From Vanilla planifolia (taxonomy: Eukaryota > Streptophyta > Magnoliopsida > Asparagales > Orchidaceae), in NCBI GenBank assembly GCA_023846275.1, contig CM043868.1:6591653-6655652 (forward strand): 64,000 nucleotides of DNA, given 5' to 3'. Shown here piece by piece: positions 11,281-22,375 of this stretch. The translations under genes and the position numbers were made by a program. Positions within the stretch are counted from its first letter, which is position 1, and every line of letters begins with the position of its first letter. The notes below the pieces were generated by a model, which had not been told where the DNA came from, searched no databases, and saw only the letters and a program-made list of their open reading frames with translations.

Positions 11281-13270
11281 GTGTATGTTCTAAGGCTTTC
11301 CTATGAACTCTATCCTAAGCCTTATTTCAAGCATTCATAAGACTCATGAAGAACTAATACGCATGATTCAATCCTAGGTCCAAACCTTATGATTTTCTTT
11401 CATGTAAACCAAGATCTAAAACCTAAGATAAGGCTAAACATACCACACTAGGTCTACCAAAGATTTATTCTTATATTAACTCGTTATCCACAAGCTACCT
11501 GAACCTTACATCAACTTTAATTAACCCCTCAAGAGTCCAAAAAAATAAAATAACCTTTATCTAAGAATTTACCTCAAATGACATTAGTTATAAAATTCCA
11601 AATTAACCTTACGTAAACAAAACTTAAATGAAACCCACCAAATTATAGAAAACTTAATCAAATCTTCAAAAAAAACCTTTCTTCCAATGCCAACAACCCT
11701 TTTAAGGTTCCTTAATTAGGAAATGGGAACTTCACATCATCTTAGAAGTCATCTAAGTCTATCCAATATCCAAGCTAAGCCTTTTTATGGTTTTACCAAG
11801 TCATGTTGCTTGCTTACCAAGAAAAACCAAGGTAATCCCATTCTTGGTAGCAAGAAATTCATAGGCCTTTGGCTATGTTCTAGGTTTCTATTTTGGTATC
11901 AAATATCCTAGTTTAAGTCAAGTAGTGTAACTAAATTTTTTTTGAACACAATATACACAATCCATGTATATAAGCAAAAGTTCCCATCTTAAAGTCATAG
12001 TTCAAATAGAAATTGATGTCATCTAGTATAAGAAAGAGATTAATTAAGTAAGGATGATTGCCAAAATTAAGAATTTCATGTTGAATTTGCTCACATAGAA
12101 GGATATCTATCAAAATGGAAAGGAACCTTACATGGATCTTTTAAATATTATACATAGAATACATTTGTTTTTAACATCAATTTCATGCCTAATCCATATA
12201 ACCAAATACAACATAATACAAAAGAGTAATTTTTAGGAACAACCTAACCATGAAAAATGAAATCAAGCTAATAAAATTTCATTCCCATTCTCATGTTCTA
12301 GCTTGGAAATAAAAAATAAATGCTTGATTTTAGCAACATCAAGTCTTTACCCAAAACTCTTAACATCATCTTCTCAATTTAGAGGAGATAGAGGACATTC
12401 AATAATCATTACAACTTCATGATAGAATCAATAAAGAAAGTATTTAATCATGCTCCTAAATACTTCTATATAGTCGATGTAAAGTCATTTATTTTATAAA
12501 ATCAATAGTTTCATAAGAAGGAAGAATATCAATGATAACATAGTCTTGAATCCAAAATAAACACAAGCATCTATAAAAATATATTTGATTACATTATCTT
12601 AGGATTATCTATATTTAGTTTCATGATCTTAAAGTTTATCCTATCTTAACTTTGTATGAGACTTCTCCAAAGTAATCTTTTCTTCTTCCTTCAAACCTTG
12701 AGATTGCTTCCTCCTCCTCTTTCTCTTGACAAAGTCTCCTTCTCCTTATCCTTGTCTTGATTTTAGTGTTCTCAGAGTTTTGACTAGGGTTTGACAAAAG
12801 CTAAAGCAATGACATTTAACAATGCTTAATTATGGAGCTACTCCACTCCTTAATCAATCCTATTATTAAGAAATTAATGGTTATGATTAATGCTATGCTC
12901 ACAGACCATTTAACCTTATTCTACCACTAATATTAGCTGTCATCTCACTCATCCAATGTTGATTTGATCCTTTCAATCTAGGGCACCAGTTGATCTAATG
13001 ATGGGGATTAAATACTAACTCATCTACCTTAGTAATCACATGGATTTAAATGGCTAAATTCATATTTTAAAATTAAAAATTAAAACGTAAACATTACTAA
13101 ATTTTAAATAAGAATTCAAATTTTCAATATAGTTAGCCAAGAAAAGGTGGTCAATTAATAGGATCACACCTTGAGCTAGGAAAAAGTGTAAGGTGTGCTT
13201 GTCTTGCACCCAATTTTGATAAAGGAAAGTGATCTTAATTATAGGATTAACATCCTAGAGTTAAGATACT
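11281..13270 (-). repeat. Inverted gypsy LTR-related fragment
   Basis: Read on the minus strand, 13270 down to about 11290 aligns with 49471-51090 on the plus strand. Shared landmarks are TGTGATCCTATTAATTG (ending near 13167) against CATGATCCTATCAACTT near 49518; an upstream block CACACCTTACAC against TTACACCTCTCAC; an aggaggaggaag purine block near 12700 against aaggaggaggagg near 49935; and ctttggagaagtctcatac against cttttgagaagttctctat. Open frames of about 60 codons here (near 11723 and 11931) have no recognisable domain and are taken as chance. Confidence 0.5.
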
Positions 13271-13920
13271 TTAGGAGAAAACAATTACTATGGTTAATTT
13301 TTATAAGTTTCATAAAGAGCAACATGGAGTACCTTCTCATGATTCATAAGAATTCACTTCTCATTTTGGTATAACTCTTTAAAATATTTTACTTAGATTG
13401 TCAATTTTTATTTATGCAACTTATTTAACAAACCTTGTAGCATTCTTATGAAAATTATCATGATCAAAATAATGATCACAAGATTCACTTGACTTAATGC
13501 CAAAGGTTTTAATATTTTATGCCATGGCTTCTATCAAGAAATATGTATGCAAAATTCTATTCTAAACACTTCTGTTAAGACCTTTAATCAATTATAAGAT
13601 ATATTAAGAAACATTCCCCCACATTGATGAAAAGGAGTTGGAAAAAGAAAGATGAAATAACCAAAGAAGAAAAAGAAGAACAACATGAGAAGGAGTCCCA
13701 CAAAAAACATAGTTACTTGTGTGGTGAATCATGATGAAAATGACACATTTAATAATACATGTTATATGAAAATACCATCCATGCTCTCATAATAACTTCC
13801 AAATAAGTTAGGAAAAGAAATGAATTTTTATGTCATGATTCTCAATTGAATATTTTAATCCTTGGTGAATTACATGCAAAATTGGATAAAATTTGAAGAA
13901 TTTTGTTAGAGATTTTTTTA
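13271..13920. other. Unassigned AT-rich stretch
   Basis: No coding motif is recognised on either strand. A purine-rich run near 13625-13695 (gaaaaggagttgg, aaagaagaaaaagaag) stands out but has no protein counterpart I can name. Confidence 0.3.
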
Positions 13921-14660
13921 TTTTTTTAAAAGAAATTTATTCCATGAGAAAGATTACATCATGTCTTAATTGATACATTTGATAGTTGACATGATCTAAC
14001 TTGATTCAATGGCTATATTCAATGAGATTTTATCAGACTTGATTTAGCTAGGTGGGTAGCTACCCATGATATCTAACAAGCTTAGTTTACCAGGTTCAAT
14101 GACTGAAATGGCAATATGATATCACTAACATTGTATACATTAAGCATACATATTTGATGTAAATCATCATCATAGTAGAAAGATGTTCCAATATGAATAG
14201 TAAAGGAAACCATGAAGCATATGTATATGATGATGTAGTAATGGGTGTCATTATCATAAAAGAAAGATATCCAAATATGAATAGTAATGGCTTACACAAA
14301 GCATTCTTGTTTGATGCAATAATTAGAGTGTCATAACTTGTTAATGAGTAGTCATTCGTTTGATCTGTTATACTTATCAAATCTATTGAGATTTATTACA
14401 ATGATAACTTGATCTCATTAACTTTGTGCTCACTAAGCATATTTGTTTTATGTAAAACTAGGAGGCATTACAAAGGTATGAAATTGTCCAAATGTGAATA
14501 GTAGTGGTAGCTACGAAGCACAAATGTTTGATGTGATAACATGGGGCATCATTCTAGTACAAAGATGTCCAAATACAAATTGTAAGGGAAATGTAATGAA
14601 GATGTACAATTGAAAACATAATAAGACATTGAATAGTACAATAAGTAGGAACTATGAAAA
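13921..14660 (+). repeat. A/T module: short tandem repeat block, copy 1
   Basis: A leading segment (13925-14015, with attccatgagaaagattac) is followed by degenerate repeats of about 75-110 bp, marked by gatgtccaaatatgaatagt. Variants of this string occur near 14182, 14268, 14488 and 14566. The same leader and repeat lie at 39448-40060 in the same orientation, and the repeat alone lies inverted at 35500-35850. The open frame at 14096-14380 on the minus strand is a by-product of the repeat. Origin unknown; not matched to a named family. Confidence 0.6.
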
Positions 14661-15108
14661 AATATTTCATAATTAGAATTGATGACATACCAAACAAAAA
14701 TGGTTAAATGTATTATATGACATTTGAATAAAAGAAGCTAACCAAGTTTTCTAAGAGGACGCAAATGTAAGTAGCATGTATTTTAAAGAAAACAAATTGA
14801 ACATGGTTAGATTTTGGTTTGTAGGGAAGATATAAGCACACATAAGTAATTTCAAATGGTGATAATGAGAGTAGATCCTAATTTGTGTGACCTTGCAATA
14901 TTGCTCTAACTCTTTCATGATTGGACTAAATGGCTCCCAATTATTGTTTATGAAGAGATCCCTCATGCTATAAGAAAAGAATTGAACATCAAATCTTAAG
15001 ATCAAGGCAAATTCTAATTTAGCTTAGACATGATATCAATAAATCTCCTGAGCTTATTGTAATCTTCATCAAAATAACATTAATAGATTAATTATTTTGT
15101 TTGTCAGG
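14661..15108. other. Unassigned stretch
   Basis: No motif is recognised. An 84-codon open frame on the minus strand (14751-15005) has no domain I can name and sits in repeat-rich DNA; I do not call it a gene. Confidence 0.3.
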
Positions 15109-15580
15109 TGTTCTCACCCTAAACCCTCGATAATAGGCCTTCTTTTTGACATAACAACATTAGAAATTAAAGAGTGAGAAATGATTATGAACTAAAGAAT
15201 TATTGAAGGAAAAGATGATTTTTGCCACAAGGAGATTGAATTTCTTAAAGTATTTCCCTTCAAAGAGTTCAAAATTATAAAGTTTTAAATTTTAGAGTTT
15301 TAAACTTCAAAATTTTGAATTACTTAATTCATCATTCTTATCAATTTATATAAAGATTTGAATAAAATATGTTACTAAAAATATATAATATTATAATTTT
15401 CATAAGGAAAATATGGATTTTAACCAAAAAAAAAATTTCACAAATTTCATGCCTAAAGTGGCCTAGTTGCTTCGAAGTGTTCTCACATAGGAGCATTATG
15501 CTCATGCATGGATAGGTCTGTGCATGGGCATTAACTATGGTAGTGCGTAGGTTCACTTACTACACACCTTTATTTGTAAA
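15109..15580 (-). repeat. Solo LTR of the gypsy D type
   Basis: The segment starts TGTTCTCACCCTAAAC (15109) and aligns over about 450 bp with the LTRs of element D at 35870 and 38480. Shared blocks are taggccttctttttgac, then caaggagattgaatttctt, then a run of ttttaaa/gaatt words, then the TATA block, then tttcacaaatttcatgcc. The TATA box position places transcription on the minus strand. No gag or PBS adjoins it, so it is probably a solo LTR. Open frames at 15341-15556 and 15712-15906 (-) cross its edges and are not genes. Confidence 0.65.
15341..15352 (-). promoter_or_regulatory. TATA box of solo gypsy D-type LTR
   Basis: The plus-strand sequence tcaatttatata is TATATAAATTGA on the minus strand. 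It sits at the same place relative to the LTR end as the TATA boxes at 36164 and 38781 in the two other copies, about 235-310 bp from the U5 terminus. Transcription would run leftward. Confidence 0.5.
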
Positions 15581-15629
15581 TCATTTGAGCATTATATATT
15601 ATGTTTCTAGTGCATCCATTAGAATTTAT

Positions 15630-16490
15630 GAAATTTAAACATTAAAGGAATGTTAAAAGTCATGTTAAAGGTTCCTTGGTTGTTTAAAACACTATATAAA
15701 CCCAAAAAAAACTATAAAAATTGGATTAAGGATGAAATGGAAAGCAGAAAAAAGAAGTTGAGATATGGTAAGAAGCTTTGATGAGTGTTATTGGTTAATC
15801 TTTGTACATCATTTGAGGGAGCGAGAGAGTAAATGAGATTTAATTCTAGATCCTTTAAGAATTTGTCTTGTGGATGTACAAAGTATTTTGAAGCTATTCC
15901 ATTCAATAACTTTCATCATTCACATCAGCAAGGTATTAGCAAAAGTGGTCCTTAATTTTCATAATATTTTCTAATTTTCTTATAATTTATTATTAAGTTC
16001 ACACCAAAGTGATCTTGTGATTGTACTTCAATCTTTATAATTTTCCCTTTTCTTGGATGAACTTCAAGCCATATAATACAAAGATATTTGGCTAAGCTCT
16101 TGGATTTATAATTTGGAGTTGATTTGGGTTACGGCTTGCTTAGGAAATTCCTCAGTTAGGTTTCTCCTCTGAGTTGCAATAATGGAGTGTCTTGGATTAG
16201 TGGTGCTTGAGCTTATTACTTCATGGTGGATTTAAGGTTGAGGTTAAGCCAAACCACTTAAAAGTCTTTTGTCTCATTTTCTTCTTTTACATGCTTTTAT
16301 AAATTACATCTAAATTAACACTTTACGCATATAAAAAAATTTTCATATATTGTGGAAATTGTAAAAGAGTGTAGCATAATCATAGAAATTTACAAAAGTG
16401 TTATTACATCATTTGTTTGGAAACAAATTTTTAATCACTCACAACACCAACAAACACCCCTCTAGGTGTCCCTCACATTCCCAATATACA
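15630..16490 (+). repeat. Ty1/copia LTR, 3' portion
   Basis: A plus-strand TATA box (15692) is followed by an R/U5 region with hallmarks of plant copia LTRs: gccaaaccacttaaaagtc near 16246, a pyrimidine-rich ttttgtctcattttcttctt, and a terminal caccaacaaacacccctcta near 16444 followed by ggtgtccctcac. The C-rich 'cacccctcta' end is typical of these LTRs just before the primer binding site, but I cannot find a PBS after it. The 5' limit of the LTR is unknown; it abuts the solo LTR at 15580. Confidence 0.5.
15692..15700 (+). promoter_or_regulatory. TATA box of copia LTR
   Basis: The sequence ctatataaaccc follows an otherwise plain stretch. It precedes the putative copia R/U5 region by a distance normal for an LTR promoter. 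Confidence 0.55.
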
Positions 16491-16815
16491 TTTGTAATTA
16501 TTATTATCATAAGTTTGTAGTCTTAAAGTAAAGAGACTCTTAAATTATTATGCCATGTTGCTCAAGCTATATATCTTGTTTCTATTATGTTATCACAAAA
16601 AAAGAATTTTCAATAAGCTCTTTGAGTCAAAGATCGAAGCTCTAGAAATTATTCACTTAGTAACCATGAGATGCATGATTTAAAACACCATAAAGAAAAA
16701 GCATTAGGAAACAAAGAAATTGTTCTGTAGTTATTAAAACTAATCGACATACTTCCATATAGATTTCTTGCACTTTCTAATTCAATTGAATGAAAGATTC
16801 CAAAAAGTGTAAACC
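16491..16815. other. Stretch between copia LTR end and copia gag
   Basis: No protein motif is recognised. The segment 16500-16720 shows by-eye similarity to 44150-44370 (aagtaaagagact near 16528 against aagtaaagagagtct near 44192, then gttgctcaagct near 16558 against gttgctcaagct near 44222, then gagtcaaagatcga against aagtcaaaaatcaa). This is a two-copy repeat in the same orientation, probably part of a copia internal region. Confidence 0.4.
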
Positions 16816-18417
16816 TTAAGCTTTAGGTTTTGGAACCCATGCGAATTTGGGTCTTGGAAACTTACAACCAATTATTTGAGCTTCATTTGGTATAGTTTTA
16901 TTATTTTTCTTAATCCAAATATAGGAAGGATAACTAGAGTTCACATTAGCTCCAATGTTACAATGTTTTAAAAGAAACAGATGATGCATAATGGGAAACA
17001 CCAACATTCATTAGTTTATTATTTTTAAAAGAAACATTTTTATGAATGTGATTGGAAGAAACACAATTTGAATGCATTTTGATTTGATCAAAAACAACTT
17101 TTTTTGCTTTCTTTTTCATAGTTTAAGCGAGCTCATCTCTAGTAAATTTTAATTCATGCAAATATATTTCAATTTTCTCATTAAATTCCTTAAAAATCCT
17201 AATATATTCATTATATTATTTTATGAAACTTTTATATTTCAATGTAAGCTCTTTAAGTGCTTCAATCAAGGTAAGAAATTTTTGCTTATATCTCACTCTA
17301 AGACAATGTACTTACCTCATCATCTTCATAGTTGAATGATTCATGGTTTGCCACGTGTCAAACCACTTCTACTCTTTCTCTTTCTTCATTGCTTAATGAT
17401 GATGATGGATTTGAGTCACACTATGTGACTATCATAGCCTTTATCCCTTTCTTGATGTTTTCTCCTCACCTTTCTTGTCCAATAATCTTGGAAAATCTAG
17501 GGTTGAAGTGTCACATTCTTTTTACTCATGACAACATGCCTCTAATATTTTCTTTCCTTCGCTCTTGTGACTCATTATCTCATTCTCTACGTTTCTTGCA
17601 CAACATTGCTTTAAAGGTTTTCTTAAACTTTTATTCAAGATCTCGAACTCACAATTGACATTAGAATCATCATTTGAAGAGCGTGGAGTATCCTAAAGAG
17701 CTAAATTTTCTTCATTCTTCATTGGTTTTAGTTGTGACTCTTCTTCTTTTCTCCTCTCCATCCTAATAGATTTAGTGGTGATATAACCCAGTAAGACATC
17801 AAGAGTTAATTGGTCTATGTTCTTGGTAGCTTTGATACATGTAACCAAGGCACCATACTCCTTGGGTTACAAAGACGGTACTTTTCTCATCTATTCCACA
17901 TCAACAAAAACTGCATCAAGATTTGTGAGTCCATTTATTTTGCAATTCTAGTAGTCATGCATTTAGTAGACTCTTTATCATTCATGTAGAATAATTCAAA
18001 ATAAATTATAAAGAAATTAAATTTAGACCATTCACTTTGCTAGTACCTTTATAGTGACCCAAGCATCTATTAAACTTTATGGGATATTTTGATGTTCATC
18101 GCTTAATTGGATTCTGTGGTCAAGAGACCATAATGAAGGATGCTCAAAGATTAATATTATGTTGAACCTTTTGTTTTTTTAATAAATTCATCAACATTAT
18201 TCTTAATAGGAAATTCAAAAGCTTTTTCAAAAACATCCCATAAATAATGATTTATCCATTCAAGAAAAAATTGCATTATTTTGTAAATAAAAGTCTCCTT
18301 TAAATAAAGGATGATGAGGGATAAAGATCATTCTTCCAAAGTACCATGTTTGGTTACAACCATTATAGACATTATATAAGACCTCTTCTAAGATTTATAT
18401 TCAAAAAAATCAACCAT
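16816..18417 (-). pseudogene. Copia gag polyprotein remnant (UBN2/DUF4219 type)
   Basis: This is the capsid/nucleocapsid precursor of a plant Ty1/copia element, read on the minus strand. It begins with an ATG directly after the PBS (MVDFFEYKS near 18417). Near 18262-18195 it reads NHYLWDVFEKAFEFPIKNN, the 'W..I..G' segment of DUF4219/UBN2. Near 17990-17950 it reads ELFYMNDKEST, the family's 'F-x-M-x-x-x-E-S' block. At the far end, 17007-16816 is open for 63 codons and ends IIGCKFPRPKFAWVPKPKA, the basic 'WVPK' segment following the nucleocapsid knuckle in many plant copia elements. The leading knuckle cysteines are largely lost. Stops are frequent. The 108-codon plus-strand frame at 17332-17658 is antisense to this and is not a gene. 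Confidence 0.75.
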
Positions 18418-18429
18418 GTTTTGATACTA
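18418..18429 (-). other. Primer binding site, initiator-Met tRNA type (decayed)
   Basis: The minus-strand sequence TAGTATCAAAAC, followed immediately by ATGGTT, corresponds to the usual plant PBS (TGGTATCAGAGC) with three G-to-A changes. It marks the junction between the 5' LTR (higher coordinates) and gag. Confidence 0.6.
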
Positions 18430-20640
18430 CATTTTGGGAAATAAGAGCTAGGATGTCCGCACTAAAAGAACTAGAAAACTAATAAATGGTGGGTGAATGG
18501 TGCCTTTTCAATTTCTTTAAAAATTATGTTTCATAATAAAAAAAAATTTTAAATTAAAGTTTCAAAACTAAAATATTCTAATAAAACATTTTTGTTGTTC
18601 TAGAAACAAATTTCTAAAATTGTGTAATAAGTAAAGAATACACAAGAATTTCAAGTGATTTTACACAAACACAAGGCCAACATCCACCCTCCATCTTAGA
18701 CCAACTTACATATTAAACAAAACACCTTTTACCACATGGTAGGTAGGTTTCAAAGCTTTATAATAACTTGATCAATATTAATCAATAATGGCTTGCACAA
18801 GTTTAGAATCTCTAGTCAACAATAATCACTACAATGCAAGTAACTTGAATGAATTAAATTGGCTAAACGGAAAAGATAATATGACACTTGAAATCAATAG
18901 TATAATAACATACACCTTAAACCCTTCACAACAAAGTGGCACAATTCCATATTTAGAAGAAAGATAGAAATGCAACTGGAAGGCAAGTAAACCATAAAAA
19001 AGTTGATATCTATCAAGATGTGTGAATTCTATCTTTATTTTAGAAGAATATAACAAACTATGCTCTAGGTTCTTACAAACTATTGGCAAGTCTTTCATCC
19101 ACTTAATCTTTCTTAAGCACACTCTTATTTATATCCTTAATAAGTTGTTAATTAAAGTAAGTGAAATGGCTCTATTATCTTTCCCAAAGTGATTAAAACT
19201 AGCCATGTGAATTTAGTGACTATTCAAAAAAGTATCTTTACTAGATCGTACCAAGGCAATAGGCACATGGAACTGATTCTCTTGATGAAGCATCTTTCTA
19301 TACATTATATTTTAGTTATCTAAATTTATCATACAAATAAAACCCTAATCATCATACTATAAGATATAATATCTTAGCACACTTCTCTAGTTTTCACATC
19401 ATAATGGATAATCATTAAGATTGTACTAATATGATATGTTCATTATTCATGTTTTAGATGATCATCATATTCAATAGATTGTTTGCCATTGAATGATAAT
19501 CTTTGCATTATTCTTGCATTTTTCTTATATGATACAAGACCATAACATTATGGCATTGAGACCAATAGGTAAAACACTTATACTCATATGATGTAGCAAA
19601 TAATGTATTTGTAAGATGTGATTTTAGCTTAAATTTTCTAAAGACACTTTCACTATTATAATAATAAAATAGTTCATACAAGAATAATATACTTCTTCCA
19701 ACTATACAATGCAATTTTGAAACTTTGTATTTAGGTTATTTGAATAGTTCTATTATTGGGAAAATGGATAGTACAAATATGACTTAGGTTCTGAGAGAAG
19801 AAAACTTCTCGTACAAGTATGATAATATATTTGTACTTCACGAAATATATAATGGCTTTAGAATAAACAAAAGGATCATACATGGATAATACCATGTATG
19901 ACTAATTTTAGACTTCTAGTCTTAACACAAAAGGATCATAATAAATGTGTGATGTAGGAATCAAGAATGTACAACATTTACATAATTTCAACTTTTACTT
20001 AGAATGTAATCTAGAAACTAGACTGTAAAGGTGTGATAATAATAAACATATTATATAGTCATCAGGCAAAGAGTAGTGCTTATTTAACATTAATTTTCAA
20101 CCATAACATATATCTTGAATCCAAGATGTTTGATATCAGCTAATGTAAATATTTTAGTTCTAAACAAGTTCAATTATTCTAATAGAAGAATGTCTTAACT
20201 AAGATGTATCCATATGTATAAAATCCTAAGTGCCACTTTGTAAAAAGAGAGAAGGTTTAACATTCTAAACATTTGTAATGTAGTAAAAGATGGATCTTTA
20301 AAATATTTAGCTATAGCATTTGAAGCAATCTCGCACATCGCTCCAAATGAACAAGTTAATCCATGTCCTTAAGAAAAGGTTGCCAGTCTTCATTCCACTC
20401 CATTGTCTATGTGTGCTTGCTCCATCACCAACACTCCCATCTTTCATTAGCTATTACTACACATAATTAACAGCTAACATAGCCATTAGGTAACACAAGC
20501 TTTGCTTCGTGATTATCAAACTTATGTTTAATAATCTCTCCCTTGAACATTATAAAACCAGTGCTAGAATAAACATATTACAATAAAGAATGTATCAACA
20601 AATTGTAGATTGTAGAGTAAACTAAAAGGAATCAACAATA
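18430..20640 (-). repeat. Copia LTR, copy 1 (about 2.2 kb)
   Basis: This aligns along its length with 40704-42890 in the same orientation. Examples are aagtaaagaatacacaag near 18632 against aagtaaagaacacataag near 40870, ttcatgttttagatgat near 19446 against the same string near 41660, and gagtagtgcttatttaac near 20070 against gagcagtgcttattttaa near 42345. Its right-hand end adjoins a PBS and gag, so it is the 5' LTR of a minus-strand copia element. TATA-like cttatttatatcc (TATAAATAAG on the minus strand) lies near 19124. Small open frames inside (18829-19122, 19508-19714) are not conserved between copies. Confidence 0.7.
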
Positions 20641-22375
20641 ACATGTTAATAATTTAGCTAGGTAGAACTAAGACATCATATATGAAAAAAAACACAATAA
20701 ACAGTCTAAGAAATATCATATCAGGAAGCACAACATTGCAATAAAACCTCAAGTAAATCAATAAGATTTAAGAAATAACAACCACAACAACACATACCTA
20801 AGACATTTACCATAGCCAACGAAAGCTCCCCAAGGTGATTGCACCTAAGCTCCCATAATTTTAGTATTCTAATATTATAGTATATCAAGTCCCTAAGAAT
20901 ATCAGCCATTCTAGATGCAAATTTTCTCCCACTTTTTATAATCAATTAAGTGGTATGAATCTAATATTCACAATATTAGAACAAAGGAAAAAAATCATAA
21001 CAAAATAATAATTATAGAATCACAAAAAAGGAAAACATGGCTTAGTTTTTAATTTAGTTCAAAAAAATTAACTATAACAATTATTTAAGTCCCAACAGTA
21101 ATGCATTTTATGTAGTTTTCAAATTTTTCAATAGTAGTAGGTTAGTTCTAGATAAAAGCTCAAATTTATTTTGTGTTAGAATTTGATGCTAACAAATTAA
21201 GCCCTATAATTCATAACACTCCATTCAATCATCACAGATTCTTCTGCAATCCAAGTGTCCAATGCATTAATCTTTAAAAGCAACTATTGATGATCATGTT
21301 AATTAGTGTAGCTTGATTCCCTAGCAAAAGATGGTTGTGCATGACTTGTTTCTTAGTGAGTAGCAATAGTAGAAGTAGGAATTAAGACATCATATTGTTT
21401 AATTGACTGCTACTCATAATTTGTAAAACTACCAACATCATATCCATTGTGCATTTGGGCAAACTATTACACTCTATCATATCTAGATTCTAGAAAGCTT
21501 GAGAAATGCAACATATATAATCTAGTCTTATATTATCCATCAAATGCAAAAAAACTTAAATTAATCCTCTTATAATTATAATTTATCATGAGTAATTCCT
21601 TTTTCATTTTTTTGAATATTGACTCACTTAAATCAAATATTTCACCATTCAAATAGCAGTAGGATACAAGGGAAATCTAAGCTGAAATGAGTTGACCTTC
21701 ACCTCCCTTTGGCATAATTGTGCTTCAAAGGAAGTGCTAAATTAAATAAGCACTTAGATTTTAGTACTTTACTTCTTATATGTTGTTATAGCTTAATGAA
21801 TTTAAGACTAGTATCTTCTTCCACATAAAATGATGGATGTTTGTAGTTCAAAAAAGGCTAAGTTCAATTATTGAATTTCTATACTAACTATTTAGCTCTT
21901 CTTGGGTTATTTCAACATCAATCTAACATAAATATGAATTTGTTGAACTAAAGTATTTTGTAATTTCAAAGTTACAATAGAAGTACTTTACCATCTTGAT
22001 GTTAAATGGATAGAGGATTAAAACAACCTCTTCTAAAAGAATACCCAAAAGATACAATAGTACTAGATTATCCTTCTCAAATTCTATTTTAGTAGTAAGA
22101 GAATTTGGGATATTCATTTTACAATCTTTTTATGGGTTCATATTCTTTGACATCAGCTTTATCTATAAGTTACCTATCAAATTTGCAATGGGTCAAAGTA
22201 GTATTTTTCTTAGGAATATATTTCTTAATTCTTAGCATTTTGTTCATGATGGAAATTAATGTTGATATAAATATGTAGCAACATACATATATTAAAATTT
22301 CTTAGATTAAATGTAAGGTATGCATCATATTTGACAATTCTTACCAGCCAAAAAAGACGACGAGAGTGTGAATAA
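20641..22375. other. Unassigned 1.7-kb stretch
   Basis: This is not matched to any retroelement family elsewhere in the window. A 74-codon minus-strand open frame (20721-20945) begins MIIKSGRKFASRMADIL and has a cysteine-rich patch (MCCCGC), with a possible 5' splice site (gtatgtg) just after AMVNVLG. A second 64-codon frame lies at 21923-22117 (-). I recognise no domain in either and cannot distinguish a decayed gene or DNA transposon from noise. Confidence 0.3.

Noticed and set aside
17332..17658. 108-codon plus-strand open frame with a hydrophobic, Ser-rich translation
   Set aside because: It lies antisense to the copia gag remnant on the minus strand, which shows family motifs; the plus frame has none.
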